Source: an uncultured Clostridia bacterium
GTDB taxonomy: Bacteria; Bacillota; Clostridia; Lachnospirales; Lachnospiraceae
Reading direction: 5' to 3'
Assembly: GCA_947167565.1 (NCBI GenBank)
Contig: CAMVIN010000007.1
Span: forward strand, 1 to 40,858
DNA: 40,858 nucleotides
Shown piece by piece: positions 18,628-29,200 of this stretch (position 1 is its first letter; each line of letters opens with the position of its first letter). The translations under genes and the position numbers were made by a program. The notes beneath the pieces are model-generated. The model saw nothing but the letters and a program-made list of their open reading frames with translations. It ran no database searches and had not been told where the DNA came from.

Positions 18628-20142
18628 TTAGCGATAGAACGCCTCGCCAAGCATAAGGTCACGTTTGAATTCACGAATCTTGGTATCATTGTCAATGTAA
18701 ACAGCCTCGATTCCCATCGCTGCTGCCCAATCGCCCATCTGCTCTGCCGTAATATCATACGAGAACGCAGTGTGATGTGCTCCACCGGCAAGAATCCAAG
18801 CCTCTGCACCTGTGTACAGATCCGGCTGTGGTGTCCAGAAATTCGTAGCTACCGGAAGTTTCGGCATCGGCTTCTCAACCTTCTTACAATCAACTGTGTT
18901 GATGATAAGGCGGAAACGTGTTCCGAGGTCAATCAGTGATGTCGCAATACCGGTTCCCTCTTTTGAGGTAAATACCAGTCTCGCCGGTTCATGCGGATCT
19001 CTTACCCCCTTCTTGGAACCCATGGAAAGCGGCTGACACTTGATACTAATCGGACCATCTGCAATCGTCGGGCAAATCTCCAGCATATGAGCTTCCAAAA
19101 TACCCTCTTTACCTTTAACCAGGTTATAAGTGTAGTCCTCCAACATAGAAGTACCTTTGGCATCTTTCATGCCTGTTGTCATCACTTTCATCAAACGAAC
19201 CATAGCGGCAACCTTCCAGTCACCCTCTGCTCCGAAACCATAGCCCTTCTCCATCAAACGCTGAATCGCAAGGCCAGGCAACTGTCCCAAAGTACCCAAA
19301 TCACCGAAATGGGTAACAATAGCCTGATAGTTCTTCTCTTCCAGGAAACGCTCAAATCCCAACTCAATCTGTGCCTGAACGGCTACCAGTTTCTTAAACT
19401 CTTCCGGATCTCTTCCCTCGAGAAGAATCTCATACTTATCATAATACTCGTCCACTAATGCATTGACATCAGATTCAGAAACAGCCTTGACAGACGCCTC
19501 AATCTCATTGACAGGATAAGCATCTACTTCCCAGCCAAACTTGATCTGAGCTTCTACCTTGTCACCCTCGGTAACAGCAACGTTTCTCATGTTGTCTGCA
19601 ACACGCATAACGCGAATGTGACTGCTCTCTACAACACCTACTGCTGTGCGCTGCCAAGAACCAATTTTGCCCTGAACAACAGGATCCGTCCAGTGTCCGA
19701 CAACAACTTTTCTCTCAATGCCCATGCGGGATACAATATGGCCCCACTCGCGGTCACCGTGAGCCGCCTGGTTTTCGTTCATGAAGTCCATATCGATTGT
19801 GTCATATGGAAGTTCTTCATTATACTGGGTATGTAAGTGCAACAACGGCTTTCTCAGTTCTTTCAATCCGAGAATCCATGACTTAGCAGGTGAAAATGTA
19901 TGACACCAAACAATCACACCGGCACAATCGTCATCGTTGTTCGCCTCGTTGAATGTCTTACGAATCAGCTCATTCGTGAGCAGCGTTGGTTTCCAAATCA
20001 CTTCATAAGGCAGTGCCCCTGACGCGTTTAACTTCTCAACCATCTCCTTCGTATGTGCAGCAACATTGGCTAATACTTCATCCCCGTACAAATCCTGTGA
20101 CCCTGCACAGAACCAGAACTTATAGTTTCTTACTGATAACAT
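18628..20142 (-). CDS. araA: L-arabinose isomerase
   Basis: MLSVRNYKFWFCAGSQDLYGDEVLANV..., FGWEVDAYPVNEIEASVKAVSE, GAEGDWKVAAMVRLMKVM; RBS AGGAGGATATTATG. Confidence 0.95.
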   Translation of the reverse strand: MLSVRNYKFWFCAGSQDLYGDEVLANVAAHTKEMVEKLNASGALPYEVIWKPTLLTNELIRKTFNEANNDDDCAGVIVWCHTFSPAKSWILGLKELRKPLLHLHTQYNEELPYDTIDMDFMNENQAAHGDREWGHIVSRMGIERKVVVGHWTDPVVQGKIGSWQRTAVGVVESSHIRVMRVADNMRNVAVTEGDKVEAQIKFGWEVDAYPVNEIEASVKAVSESDVNALVDEYYDKYEILLEGRDPEEFKKLVAVQAQIELGFERFLEEKNYQAIVTHFGDLGTLGQLPGLAIQRLMEKGYGFGAEGDWKVAAMVRLMKVMTTGMKDAKGTSMLEDYTYNLVKGKEGILEAHMLEICPTIADGPISIKCQPLSMGSKKGVRDPHEPARLVFTSKEGTGIATSLIDLGTRFRLIINTVDCKKVEKPMPKLPVATNFWTPQPDLYTGAEAWILAGGAHHTAFSYDITAEQMGDWAAAMGIEAVYIDNDTKIREFKRDLMLGEAFYR

Positions 20143-20214
20143 AATATCCTCCTTTTGACTTTGTAGGGAAAAGGCTCGTATTTCCCTCAAAACAAAAATA
20201 TTTAATTTGTCTCT

Positions 20215-20244
20215 ATTATACAACTTGTACCCATGTGTTGGCAA
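20215..20244 (-). promoter_or_regulatory. Predicted araA promoter with overlapping 11-bp palindrome
   Basis: Minus strand TTGCCA-N18-TATAAT; TACAAGTTGTA (20219-20229 on plus as TACAACTTGTA) abuts the -10. Confidence 0.65.
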
Positions 20245-20261
20245 GGAAAATATATATTTTT

Positions 20262-20297
20262 TACAAAAAAAGAAAACCGCCATAGGTCTATAGCGGT
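20262..20297 (-). terminator. Intrinsic terminator of the giant surface protein gene
   Basis: Minus strand ACCGCTATAGACCTATGGCGGTTTTCTTTTTTT. Confidence 0.85.
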
Positions 20298-20316
20298 CTC
20301 CTTAAACTATTTTCTG

Positions 20317-23300
20317 TCATTTTACCCTTACTGTAACCTTCTTTGTGTATCCATTTCTCGCATACACATAAATCTGACATATTCCGGAAGCAACAGCCTT
20401 GATTGTTCCATTTTTTGTGACTGTTGCCACATTAGTGTCTGTGCTCTCAAAGCGAAGTTTTCTGGCATGTGCATTGGAAAGATGTTTCTTTGTCTTATCC
20501 TTCAATACAACTTTCGCAGAAATCCGAAATTTTCTTCCGGCTGAAATCCGCAGGTTCTTTCTCGAAAGTTTGATTTGCTTCGGATTCGAGTATTTTGTAT
20601 TATTCTTCCCTACGATATGCGCCTCAATGGTCTTTCCTACTCTGACCTTCTTGCCGTTCTCGTTCTTGTAAGCACTCACATAAACCTTATAATTCTTCTT
20701 GAGGTTCAGCTTCTTTTTATTGATTTTTGTTATTTTAGCACTCGTCTTAGTATTTGACGAAATTGTCTTTGCTGCCTTCCCGTATTTCTTTCCGCAGTAC
20801 TGGACAAATACCTTATAACCATCCGCCCCGGATACCCGCCCCCAGGAAACTTTTATTTTCTTTCCGGTCTGGCTGACTTTCAATCTGCTGTTCATCGAAA
20901 GAGAATTTACTTTTTTCCGAACAGTCGTATCCTCTCCGGCTGGATTCTCTTCCGTCGTCTTCTCTCCGGCTGTTTTGTCTGAACTCTCTTTTTTATCTTC
21001 CTCCCTGGTGTCCGGAACATTCTCTTCCTCTTCCTTCTCGCGCTCAGCCTTAGCATTTTCCGAGTTCAACAGTTCGGCGCTGTCTTTTGTGTCAAAAATA
21101 ACAGAAATTGCATCCGAGGCTGTTTCGACAACTTTCTGCAAATTAGCTGCCACGGGTTCCGTCACAGAATCAACTTGCGCTTTTGCCTTCGCTGCGGCAT
21201 CATTGATTGTCTCTGTCGCCTTCTCCCGCTGCTCATCTGTCAGACTCTTCATCGCTTCAATATCTTCCTGAACGGCTTCTACCGCATCGTCAATTGATCT
21301 TTTCATCCTCCCCTTTAAATTGGCAAAGTTCTCATTTGCTGCCTCGGATAAAATATCACGAATCCGTTCTTTTTTCTCACCCTGAGCCTCTACTCTGCCA
21401 AGCGCCTCATCGGATACTTCCGTCTCACCGTTAATAGCCATATCCACTTCTGCAAAAATGGCCTTAATTACCGCTTTTGCCTCATCTCTCTTATCTTCTG
21501 ACAAATATTCAAACTCGTCGATTTCCGCTATTGCGTCCTCAACCAGCTCCGTGATTTCCTCCAACATGGCAATCTTCTCATTTTTTAAATTACTTACCTT
21601 AGCCTCTGTCACGACATCCTCAATCGCTTCTACTGCTTTATCCCGCAGCCCGTCTTTTGCTGTGATTGCCGCCACCAAGGTCGCCGCATAAACCCTGTCT
21701 TTGCCCTCTTTTTGCGCCTCTGTCACAGCACTCTTAAAGCCATCTTTTTCTTCATCGCTGAGACCTTCAAGTCCGTCAATCGTCTCATCTGCCGATGCCT
21801 TTGCCGCGGCAAGAAAAGCAACTGCCTGCTCTTTCGCCGCCGCCAGTTTTTCTTCATTTTTGACTTTTGCAGCGTCAATAACTCCCTGAATGTAACTCTT
21901 CGCCATAGCCAGTGGCCCATTCTCTTCCAAAATGGACTCCGCACTCGTCATGCCGTTAATCACTTTAATAACTTTTTCTTTATATTTCTCGATATCCTCT
22001 TCAAAACCGCTGCGTTCGGCACTGATATTTTTTAAATTATCTTCCCCAATTTCTTCCACTGCTGCCGTGGCTGCCGCCTCAATCTCTGCAATCGCAGCCT
22101 CTCTCACATCCGCCAGATTTGTCACATTCTTCTCCTTCGCCTGTGACACAACCTCCGCAATCGCTTCTAAGGCCTCGTTCTTCAAACCATCTGACGCAGT
22201 AATCGAATCAATGGTTGTCGCCCTGTTTACCTTCACAATTCCGGTTTCTGACCTGACATCAATCTCATTCGTGTAATACTCTTTTTCTTCTGTACTGAGA
22301 TTCAACAATGTCTCAATGGTCTGCTCTGCCAGAGTCTGCGCTTTCACAATGTCTGCATTTGCCGCCTTCTTTGCATTCTCCAGATTCAATGTATTTTTTG
22401 CTTTTGCAGCAGCAACATATCCTGAAATTTTGTCAAGGGCTTCGTTCATAGCCACAACAGCATCCCCCGGCGATACTTCTGACGCAAACTCTTTTTTCTC
22501 AGCCGCAATTTTCTCAAGTGCCTCCAACAATTCCGTCGTGCTGAGATTTGACAGATTATTAACCTCTGTCTGCGCTTTTTGAATCGCCCTGTTTATCGCC
22601 TCTGATGCCGCTGTTCTGGCAATATCCTGAATACTTTTCACTGTTTCTGTCGTATCTGCAATGTCATCTGCCTTTGTCACATCTGTCTCATCTGCAAATG
22701 TCCGCTTCGCCGCTATTCCCATGCTGTCAATATCATATATGTGTACAGCCTTTTCCTCTTCTGTATACATATCCATGAGTGCAACGGCAGCATTTGCATC
22801 AGCCGCCGCCTGTTCAATCGCCGCTGCCGCCTTTGCTTTGGCATTTGACAGATTGACCTCTTTCGCCGCATTCAACAACGTCGCCATCTTTTCAAGCGCC
22901 TCTGTCTTCTTCTCCGTCACATCTTCCACCGTAGTACTCTGCGCAATCCGTTCTTTCGCATCATCTTTCACTGCTGCAATATTGGATTTATAAGAACTCC
23001 TCTCATCGTCGGAGAGCTGCTTTAACGTATTTAGTGTTACGGAATATGTCGTAAGTGTTCTCTCGATTTCCCGGATTGCTTCATCCCTGTCCTCCTGCAG
23101 ATTGCCGACAGAAATCCGCACTATCTCCCCGGCATTAAAGTCCTCGGTGGAAGCATATCGCACACTCACTGTGCCGGCTTCCAATCCGGTAATTTCGGTC
23201 TTTCCCTCACCAACTGCCGTCCAGTTGACGCCATTGTCCGTCGAATATTCCATCTCATCTGTCACACCGAGAACAACACCATCTGCTGCAGTTTCACTTG

Positions 23301-26300
23301 TCGCCTTTTGGGCAGTCAGACCTGTCGGCGCCTCCTGACTCCCTTTCACACCGATAGTAACTGTCACAGAAGAACCGACTTTTACATTCATTGTCTCTTT
23401 GATGCGAACCAGCACCTCTCCTGCCTTGAGTCCGGTAATTGCCGTCTCTCCTTCACCTATCTCTCTCCATCTTGCACCTCCATTGACAGAGTACTCCATG
23501 GTGCTGTCCACCCCATCAATAGAACCATTTGAAGACATGTTACTTGTCGCCTTATGCGCAATCAGCCCCGTCGGCCCATCCGGGCCATCCGCCTGAACAA
23601 TCGTAAAGTTTACGGTAGGTATGTTTACCGCAGTAATCGCATAATTGGTATCCTTCGTGTTGTCGGAAACTACTGTCATGGCATAGTTTCCAACATCTGT
23701 CCCCTCTGCGCGGGTAACAGTAATCCCTGTCAGACGATCGCCATTTACCAGCGAGCCACTTGTGATTTCATAATTCAGTTCGGGATCTGCCTCTCCGTAC
23801 TTCTTGGTTCCCGCCACAGGCGCAACACTGATTTCACATTTTGTAATATCAGCACCGATATCATCCTTCTCCGGATAAGCAAAGGTATAGTTTTCTTTTC
23901 TTACACCCTCTTTCGGTATCACTGCGGCATGAGAAGAGTCTACGGTAACCGGAATCGTCTCCGCAACATCCTTGCCGGCAAACTCACCCGTCAGTCCCGA
24001 TATCGCGAAGGTATCTTCTCCCACACCAATCGCTGTACCGCTGACTGCCGCCTGTGTCGTGCCATCATACACTTTATTTTCTGTTTTGTAACTTACCGTC
24101 AATTCTTTTGGCATAATTCTGGCACTCGCCGTCACTTCATCCGTCTCCGGAAATGTCACGTCATAATTCCGAATTTCTGTTCCCTGCAGTGCCTCCACAC
24201 TTGCCTCTGACTGATCAATCGCAACGGTTTTTGCCACTGCCTCACCATTTTCGTCAAGTTTCACATCCTTGCCTGCCAGAAGAATATTTCCCCCGTCATC
24301 TTTCTCATCCACGAAAGTCCCTTTTACATTCCGTACAACAATCCCTTCATTCACAGTTCCTTTTTCTTCATTCTCCACAATACCGGTGTCAATGTTCCCC
24401 ACCAGTTCGATTTCATCCGAGCCATCATAAACCTTTTCCGCCACGTCATTGTAAGTGACTGCAACCTCCCGTCTGCGGATAGTAGCTGTAAGTACTGCCG
24501 AGGCATCCAGCGTGTCCGGAGCAGTTGAAAACTTGTAGTTATCCAGTTTTGTACCCGCCCCCGCTATAATTACTACGGTATCTTTTGATGCCGTCACACT
24601 CTGCGGTGCAGGATTGCCCTGTGTGTCAAACCGGACATCTTTCCCCTCAAATGTGCCATGAAAACCGTTGACGATAATCTTCTCATCGCCAACCAGACCT
24701 TCCTCAAATGCAACTTCTACCTCTGCCTCGTCAGTTCCGTCATACTGTTTGTCTTTTGCCGCAAGGACAGGGGTAATTGTATACGGAACAATAGTGGCTG
24801 TGATGTTATCCGTTTTATAGGCAATCTCATAGTTGGCACGATTGGTATTTGTCCCGGGAGTCACTACCAGTTTGCCCTCCGGTTCTTCCGGATTTTGCGC
24901 CTCCTGCGTTGTATTCACGCTGACACGCTTCGAAACAGGCTCCCCGCTTTCATTCAGTTTGACATCTTTCGCTGCCAGTGTGGTATCCGTTCCCTCTGTC
25001 TCATCTTGAAACACACCGGACAGATTTCCTATTGTAAAGGTCTCTCCGGCAACACCGGTGACAGCGTCCGAAACGATAACATCCTCAAATTCTGCCGTCT
25101 CCTCACCATCATAAGTCTTATCTTTGGCGGCCGATGACAAATCAATCGTAATTGCTTTTTTCAAAATCGTATATTCATGGCAGGCTGTCGCCTCCGTAAA
25201 ATCGGATGACTCCGCCTTGACCAGTTTAATCATGTATCTGCCGGCATCTTTGGGAGTTCCTGCTGTATATTCTTCCGTGCCGGCAGGGAATTCGTCAGTC
25301 ATCTCACAATAGGATACACTGACCTCCCCAGTCGTTCCTTCCAGTGTATAGGCATCCCCCTCCGATAGTTCAACAGGGGAACCGTCATAGGTCTTGCTGT
25401 AGGAAAAATCATCTTTAAAAGAAATCTTTCCCTCGTTTTTCTTTGTGCTCACGGTAAGGATAAATACAAAATCCTCATAATTCTTTGAACTGACAGTCAC
25501 AGGGATGGTTGCTTCTTTCTCTGCACTTGCCCCGTCTTTTAACTGATAGCTGATGATACCGTTTGCATCTACCTGCGGAGCAGACGCAAAAATATCATCG
25601 CCGGCAACTTCCCCTATCTCATAACTTATATTTTTAAAATCTAAATTTTCTTCTTCTCTCGATGTCGCAGTCGAAGTTTCCAAAATATTGATTACTTTAT
25701 CCTGAATATCATATGTTTTAGCAGCATGATCCTGGCTCAACAGTTCGACTGTATCGGACTGCGCCTGCTGCACTGCCTTTTTTATCGTCAGACTACCATC
25801 AAGATAACCAACAATCTTATAATTCTTATTGACAGCAGACAACTGACTAAAATTCTCCGGCACTTCTAACACCTGAATCGCATAAATTCCGACATCTTCA
25901 CCATCTGAATTGCCGACATCCTCTGACTTTGTACGGACGAGTTGTACACCTGTCAGTTTATCGCCGCTACCAAGAGCAGACGGAGCAGTCTGAGCCTCCT
26001 CCTCACTTGTAATTTCTTTTTCAACCACTTTATATTCCAATACCGGATCCGAAGCCCCATAGGTCTTCTGCTTATTTACCGCTGCCAGTTTGACCTCTTT
26101 TGGCGTAATCGTAAACGTACATTTATAATTGTATACACTGCCACCATACAATTCTTCCGACTGTGTCACCTGCGCATATACATAGTATGTACCCACTTTC
26201 GTAAATGACGGTGCTCTATCCAGTGTATATTGCAGATTTTTTATATCCTCTGTGGCAACATCATCTGTCGTAGGAGAATATTTCACCGTTGCTCCTTCTG

Positions 26301-28176
26301 ACAGTGTTACCTTAGGACTCTGCGGTTCACCGGAGTAAGGAACTTCCTCGTTTTGTATGGCAGCAATCTCCCAGTTGCCATACAGGGTACCGGTATAATT
26401 TCTCTTCCCTCTAATGGTTATCTTATGAAGTCCTAATTCTGCCGCTTTCACAGCTCCTGTCAACTGGTAATCTGCCTCATCAATCATGACGCCAAGCCCC
26501 GTATCCAGCAGAGACGGATTCGGATTAATCAAATTCTGAGAATACGGAAAAACGGAATCCTCCAACCCGTTGTAAAGGATTTTTATCTCGCCGGCATATT
26601 TTTGCAAATCCCTCGCCACAACTGTCAGTGTCCCCTCAACGGGAGTAATCGCGTAATTCGGATTACTGTCCTCATTTACCGATATGCGAATGGTATATTT
26701 TCCCACATTCTGTTCCTTCATCTGCTCTTCTGTCATCGGCACAGAATCAGCATCCAGACACTCATAGGTCACACCGCGGATATTTCCGGAACTAATCACG
26801 CTGTCACCGGCTCCATCTGTCACTTCAATGCCATATGTACTCGCGTCAAATTCCAGTCCATACTCTTTGGAAATATCTTTTGCCTTTACTGTCACCGGTC
26901 GCTTTGTCACCGTAAGCGTTGCTGTACCGCTCACAGTAATTTTGTAATTTTTGTTTGCCTTATTAAAATCATTCGCCTGAATATCCGATACTGAAATTTC
27001 ATATTCTTTTACTGCTGCCGATTTATCTGCGCCGTCACAGGTAACTTTCCAGCCACTCAGCGTATCTTCTCCGCAAAGAGGAGTTGCGTCCGACACTTTA
27101 TAGCCAAACGAACTCAAATCTTTTGTATCACCATATACTTTTGTCTCATCCTTCGGCGACACCGTAATCGCTTTTCGGTTAATGGTAATCGTTCCCAGAT
27201 GTACCTCATCTGCCATATAGGTCGGATCTGTCACAACACGATAGTATACCTCATGCTCTCCGACATCCGTATATTCCGGCACTGTTGTATTCTCTTTGGA
27301 AATGTTGTCAGCCAGTTCCTCCTCAGATTCTCCAAAATAAACTTTTGCCCCATCCGGAAGTTCCTCAAATGTCATGGCATGACCGTTCCCATCATATGTC
27401 CCCTCATAATTGTGTGCCTTATAATTGAGTTTTCTCGGAACAATTCGCCAATAACGAATAATAACCCCCGTGTAATTCGGAGATGTTGTCCTGATTTCAA
27501 TTTTGTACAACTGACTTTTGTCTGTAATTTCACCATTTATCTCGTCTTCACTCGTTATTTCTGCATAATAGTCACCATTCTCTTCGTCAAGAGTGATGTC
27601 ACCATGTTTTACGGACACTTTGGGCGTTATACCGGAACCGGTATATACATAATTTGAGACAACCATCGTCTTACCGTCCAGTGTGAGCTCACTCTCTGAA
27701 TTTCCATCAAGTGTCACGGAAATATCGGAACCGTCCGTCTCTGTTGAATAATTGCCAAGACTCTTTCTTGCAATCTGAACTTCAGCGATTTCTACCGGCT
27801 CAACATCCTCGTATCCGGAAGAAGTGCCCGTCACCTTATAATAGACATGATAGGTACCCGCATCTGTCCCGGTAGGAATCGATGTACTCCACATTGCGCT
27901 GTTTTCCAGTTCTGACGCATCCGGTTCACTCGTCCACGCCGCATAGCGCATCGTTCCGCTTGCAACGCTTCCCGATGAAATAAGTTTTTGCTCCGAACCG
28001 GTATAGACCAGACCACTTTTCGCCGTTGGCACCTTTGTCACTGCGCTTGTCGCCGCCTCTGCCGTCGGCGCACTCCAAAACGGAACAACTGAAAACATCA
28101 TGATAATCGCCAAGAACCATGCAGTCAGTCGTACCGTCACTCCTCTCCCTCTCCATATATGTATCATTTTTTCCAA
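20317..28176 (-). CDS. Giant secreted/surface protein: MBG-type beta domains, DUF1542-like helical repeats, fibronectin III-like and BIG2-like C-terminus
   Basis: Track ORF 20317-28197. Signal-like LTAWFLAIIMMFSVVPFWSAPTAEA; repeated KTYDG/KVYDGT and KxYGxxDPxLxY motifs; repeats such as AKEQAVAFLAAAKASADETIDGLEGLSDEEKDGFKSAVTEAQKEGKDRVYAATLVAAITAKDGLRDKAVEAIEDV. Start chosen as TTG at 28176 because AAGGAGGAAAAGAG lies directly before it; ATG at 28197 lacks an SD. Confidence 0.88.
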   Translation of the reverse strand: MEKMIHIWRGRGVTVRLTAWFLAIIMMFSVVPFWSAPTAEAATSAVTKVPTAKSGLVYTGSEQKLISSGSVASGTMRYAAWTSEPDASELENSAMWSTSIPTGTDAGTYHVYYKVTGTSSGYEDVEPVEIAEVQIARKSLGNYSTETDGSDISVTLDGNSESELTLDGKTMVVSNYVYTGSGITPKVSVKHGDITLDEENGDYYAEITSEDEINGEITDKSQLYKIEIRTTSPNYTGVIIRYWRIVPRKLNYKAHNYEGTYDGNGHAMTFEELPDGAKVYFGESEEELADNISKENTTVPEYTDVGEHEVYYRVVTDPTYMADEVHLGTITINRKAITVSPKDETKVYGDTKDLSSFGYKVSDATPLCGEDTLSGWKVTCDGADKSAAVKEYEISVSDIQANDFNKANKNYKITVSGTATLTVTKRPVTVKAKDISKEYGLEFDASTYGIEVTDGAGDSVISSGNIRGVTYECLDADSVPMTEEQMKEQNVGKYTIRISVNEDSNPNYAITPVEGTLTVVARDLQKYAGEIKILYNGLEDSVFPYSQNLINPNPSLLDTGLGVMIDEADYQLTGAVKAAELGLHKITIRGKRNYTGTLYGNWEIAAIQNEEVPYSGEPQSPKVTLSEGATVKYSPTTDDVATEDIKNLQYTLDRAPSFTKVGTYYVYAQVTQSEELYGGSVYNYKCTFTITPKEVKLAAVNKQKTYGASDPVLEYKVVEKEITSEEEAQTAPSALGSGDKLTGVQLVRTKSEDVGNSDGEDVGIYAIQVLEVPENFSQLSAVNKNYKIVGYLDGSLTIKKAVQQAQSDTVELLSQDHAAKTYDIQDKVINILETSTATSREEENLDFKNISYEIGEVAGDDIFASAPQVDANGIISYQLKDGASAEKEATIPVTVSSKNYEDFVFILTVSTKKNEGKISFKDDFSYSKTYDGSPVELSEGDAYTLEGTTGEVSVSYCEMTDEFPAGTEEYTAGTPKDAGRYMIKLVKAESSDFTEATACHEYTILKKAITIDLSSAAKDKTYDGEETAEFEDVIVSDAVTGVAGETFTIGNLSGVFQDETEGTDTTLAAKDVKLNESGEPVSKRVSVNTTQEAQNPEEPEGKLVVTPGTNTNRANYEIAYKTDNITATIVPYTITPVLAAKDKQYDGTDEAEVEVAFEEGLVGDEKIIVNGFHGTFEGKDVRFDTQGNPAPQSVTASKDTVVIIAGAGTKLDNYKFSTAPDTLDASAVLTATIRRREVAVTYNDVAEKVYDGSDEIELVGNIDTGIVENEEKGTVNEGIVVRNVKGTFVDEKDDGGNILLAGKDVKLDENGEAVAKTVAIDQSEASVEALQGTEIRNYDVTFPETDEVTASARIMPKELTVSYKTENKVYDGTTQAAVSGTAIGVGEDTFAISGLTGEFAGKDVAETIPVTVDSSHAAVIPKEGVRKENYTFAYPEKDDIGADITKCEISVAPVAGTKKYGEADPELNYEITSGSLVNGDRLTGITVTRAEGTDVGNYAMTVVSDNTKDTNYAITAVNIPTVNFTIVQADGPDGPTGLIAHKATSNMSSNGSIDGVDSTMEYSVNGGARWREIGEGETAITGLKAGEVLVRIKETMNVKVGSSVTVTIGVKGSQEAPTGLTAQKATSETAADGVVLGVTDEMEYSTDNGVNWTAVGEGKTEITGLEAGTVSVRYASTEDFNAGEIVRISVGNLQEDRDEAIREIERTLTTYSVTLNTLKQLSDDERSSYKSNIAAVKDDAKERIAQSTTVEDVTEKKTEALEKMATLLNAAKEVNLSNAKAKAAAAIEQAAADANAAVALMDMYTEEEKAVHIYDIDSMGIAAKRTFADETDVTKADDIADTTETVKSIQDIARTAASEAINRAIQKAQTEVNNLSNLSTTELLEALEKIAAEKKEFASEVSPGDAVVAMNEALDKISGYVAAAKAKNTLNLENAKKAANADIVKAQTLAEQTIETLLNLSTEEKEYYTNEIDVRSETGIVKVNRATTIDSITASDGLKNEALEAIAEVVSQAKEKNVTNLADVREAAIAEIEAAATAAVEEIGEDNLKNISAERSGFEEDIEKYKEKVIKVINGMTSAESILEENGPLAMAKSYIQGVIDAAKVKNEEKLAAAKEQAVAFLAAAKASADETIDGLEGLSDEEKDGFKSAVTEAQKEGKDRVYAATLVAAITAKDGLRDKAVEAIEDVVTEAKVSNLKNEKIAMLEEITELVEDAIAEIDEFEYLSEDKRDEAKAVIKAIFAEVDMAINGETEVSDEALGRVEAQGEKKERIRDILSEAANENFANLKGRMKRSIDDAVEAVQEDIEAMKSLTDEQREKATETINDAAAKAKAQVDSVTEPVAANLQKVVETASDAISVIFDTKDSAELLNSENAKAEREKEEEENVPDTREEDKKESSDKTAGEKTTEENPAGEDTTVRKKVNSLSMNSRLKVSQTGKKIKVSWGRVSGADGYKVFVQYCGKKYGKAAKTISSNTKTSAKITKINKKKLNLKKNYKVYVSAYKNENGKKVRVGKTIEAHIVGKNNTKYSNPKQIKLSRKNLRISAGRKFRISAKVVLKDKTKKHLSNAHARKLRFESTDTNVATVTKNGTIKAVASGICQIYVYARNGYTKKVTVRVK

Positions 28177-28223
28177 ACTCTTTTCCTCCTTAACCATATC
28201 GCTTTGCTTACTACTCTCTTTTT

Positions 28224-28251
28224 ATTATAGCAAAATGCATAATAAAGTCAA
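28224..28251 (-). promoter_or_regulatory. Predicted promoter of the giant surface protein gene
   Basis: Minus strand TTGACT-N16-TATAAT. Confidence 0.7.
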
Positions 28252-28296
28252 TTTTTTTCGCTTTCCCTGTACGTTTTGCACAACTTTTTATTTTCA

Positions 28297-28325
28297 TTGA
28301 CAAAGCCTTAGTTTTGCACGATAAT
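28297..28325 (+). promoter_or_regulatory. Predicted promoter of the degV-like gene
   Basis: TTGACA-N17-GATAAT. Confidence 0.75.
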
Positions 28326-28361
28326 GATAAAAAAGACACCTAATTGCAAGGAGGATAACTG

Positions 28362-29198
28362 ATGATACGTATTATTACTGACAGCCTTTGTGATTTGACA
28401 ATGGCTGACGCCCAAAAGATGAACATTGACATTATGCCACTTCTCGTGCGCTTTGGAGAAGATGAATATAAATGTGGAGTGGATTTGTCAAACGAAGAGT
28501 TTTACACGAAACTTGAGCAGAGTAGCGAAATACCTACCACTGCTGCTGTCAATCCTTACGAATTTCAAGAAATTTTCAGAAAATACATAGATGCCGGAGA
28601 TGATGTGGTGGCAATTCTTTTTTCTAAGCACATGAGTGCCACTTATCAGTCAGCGACTATCGCCGCAGACGAGATTGAATCCGACAAGCTTCACCTCATT
28701 GACTGCGAGAACGGAGCCATGGGGCAGGCACTTCTCATCGCCACCGCTGTTGACATCCGGGATTCCGGTGTGACTGCCGAAGAACTTTGCGAGCAGATAC
28801 GAAGTCTTCTCCCGAAGACTCTCACTTACATGATTGTGGACAACATGGATTATCTGCATCAGGGCGGCCGTATCTCGGCCAGTGCAGAAGAAGTCAATGA
28901 GACAGTCCGTATTCATCCGGTATTGCGACTCCTCGCTGACGGGGTAAAGCCGGTAGACAAGGTACGCGGGAGAAAATCCGCCAATGCATGGCTGGTAAAT
29001 ATATTAAAAGAGCAACCGGCAGACACAAATTACAAATTAGTCATCGGTCACTCTAATGCGATTGAACGCGCAGAGACGCTGAAAGAACAATTCCGTGAAG
29101 CCGGAATTGAAAATGAAATTCTCATCACTTGTATTGCTCCGATTGTAGGAACCCACATCGGACCAAACAGCATCGGAATCGGGTATATAAAGGGATAA
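28362..29198 (+). CDS. DegV family (fatty acid-binding) protein
   Basis: IITDSLCDL, TTAAVNPYEF, SKHMSATYQSA, GHSNAIERAE, HIGPNSIGIGYI; AAGGAGGATAACTGATG. Confidence 0.92.
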   Translation: MIRIITDSLCDLTMADAQKMNIDIMPLLVRFGEDEYKCGVDLSNEEFYTKLEQSSEIPTTAAVNPYEFQEIFRKYIDAGDDVVAILFSKHMSATYQSATIAADEIESDKLHLIDCENGAMGQALLIATAVDIRDSGVTAEELCEQIRSLLPKTLTYMIVDNMDYLHQGGRISASAEEVNETVRIHPVLRLLADGVKPVDKVRGRKSANAWLVNILKEQPADTNYKLVIGHSNAIERAETLKEQFREAGIENEILITCIAPIVGTHIGPNSIGIGYIKG

Positions 29199-29200
29199 GA

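Noticed and set aside
20399-28016. Many plus-strand and alternate-frame ORFs across the giant gene
   Set aside because: Antisense or out-of-frame shadows of a compositionally biased repeat gene; none has a convincing RBS or recognisable domain.
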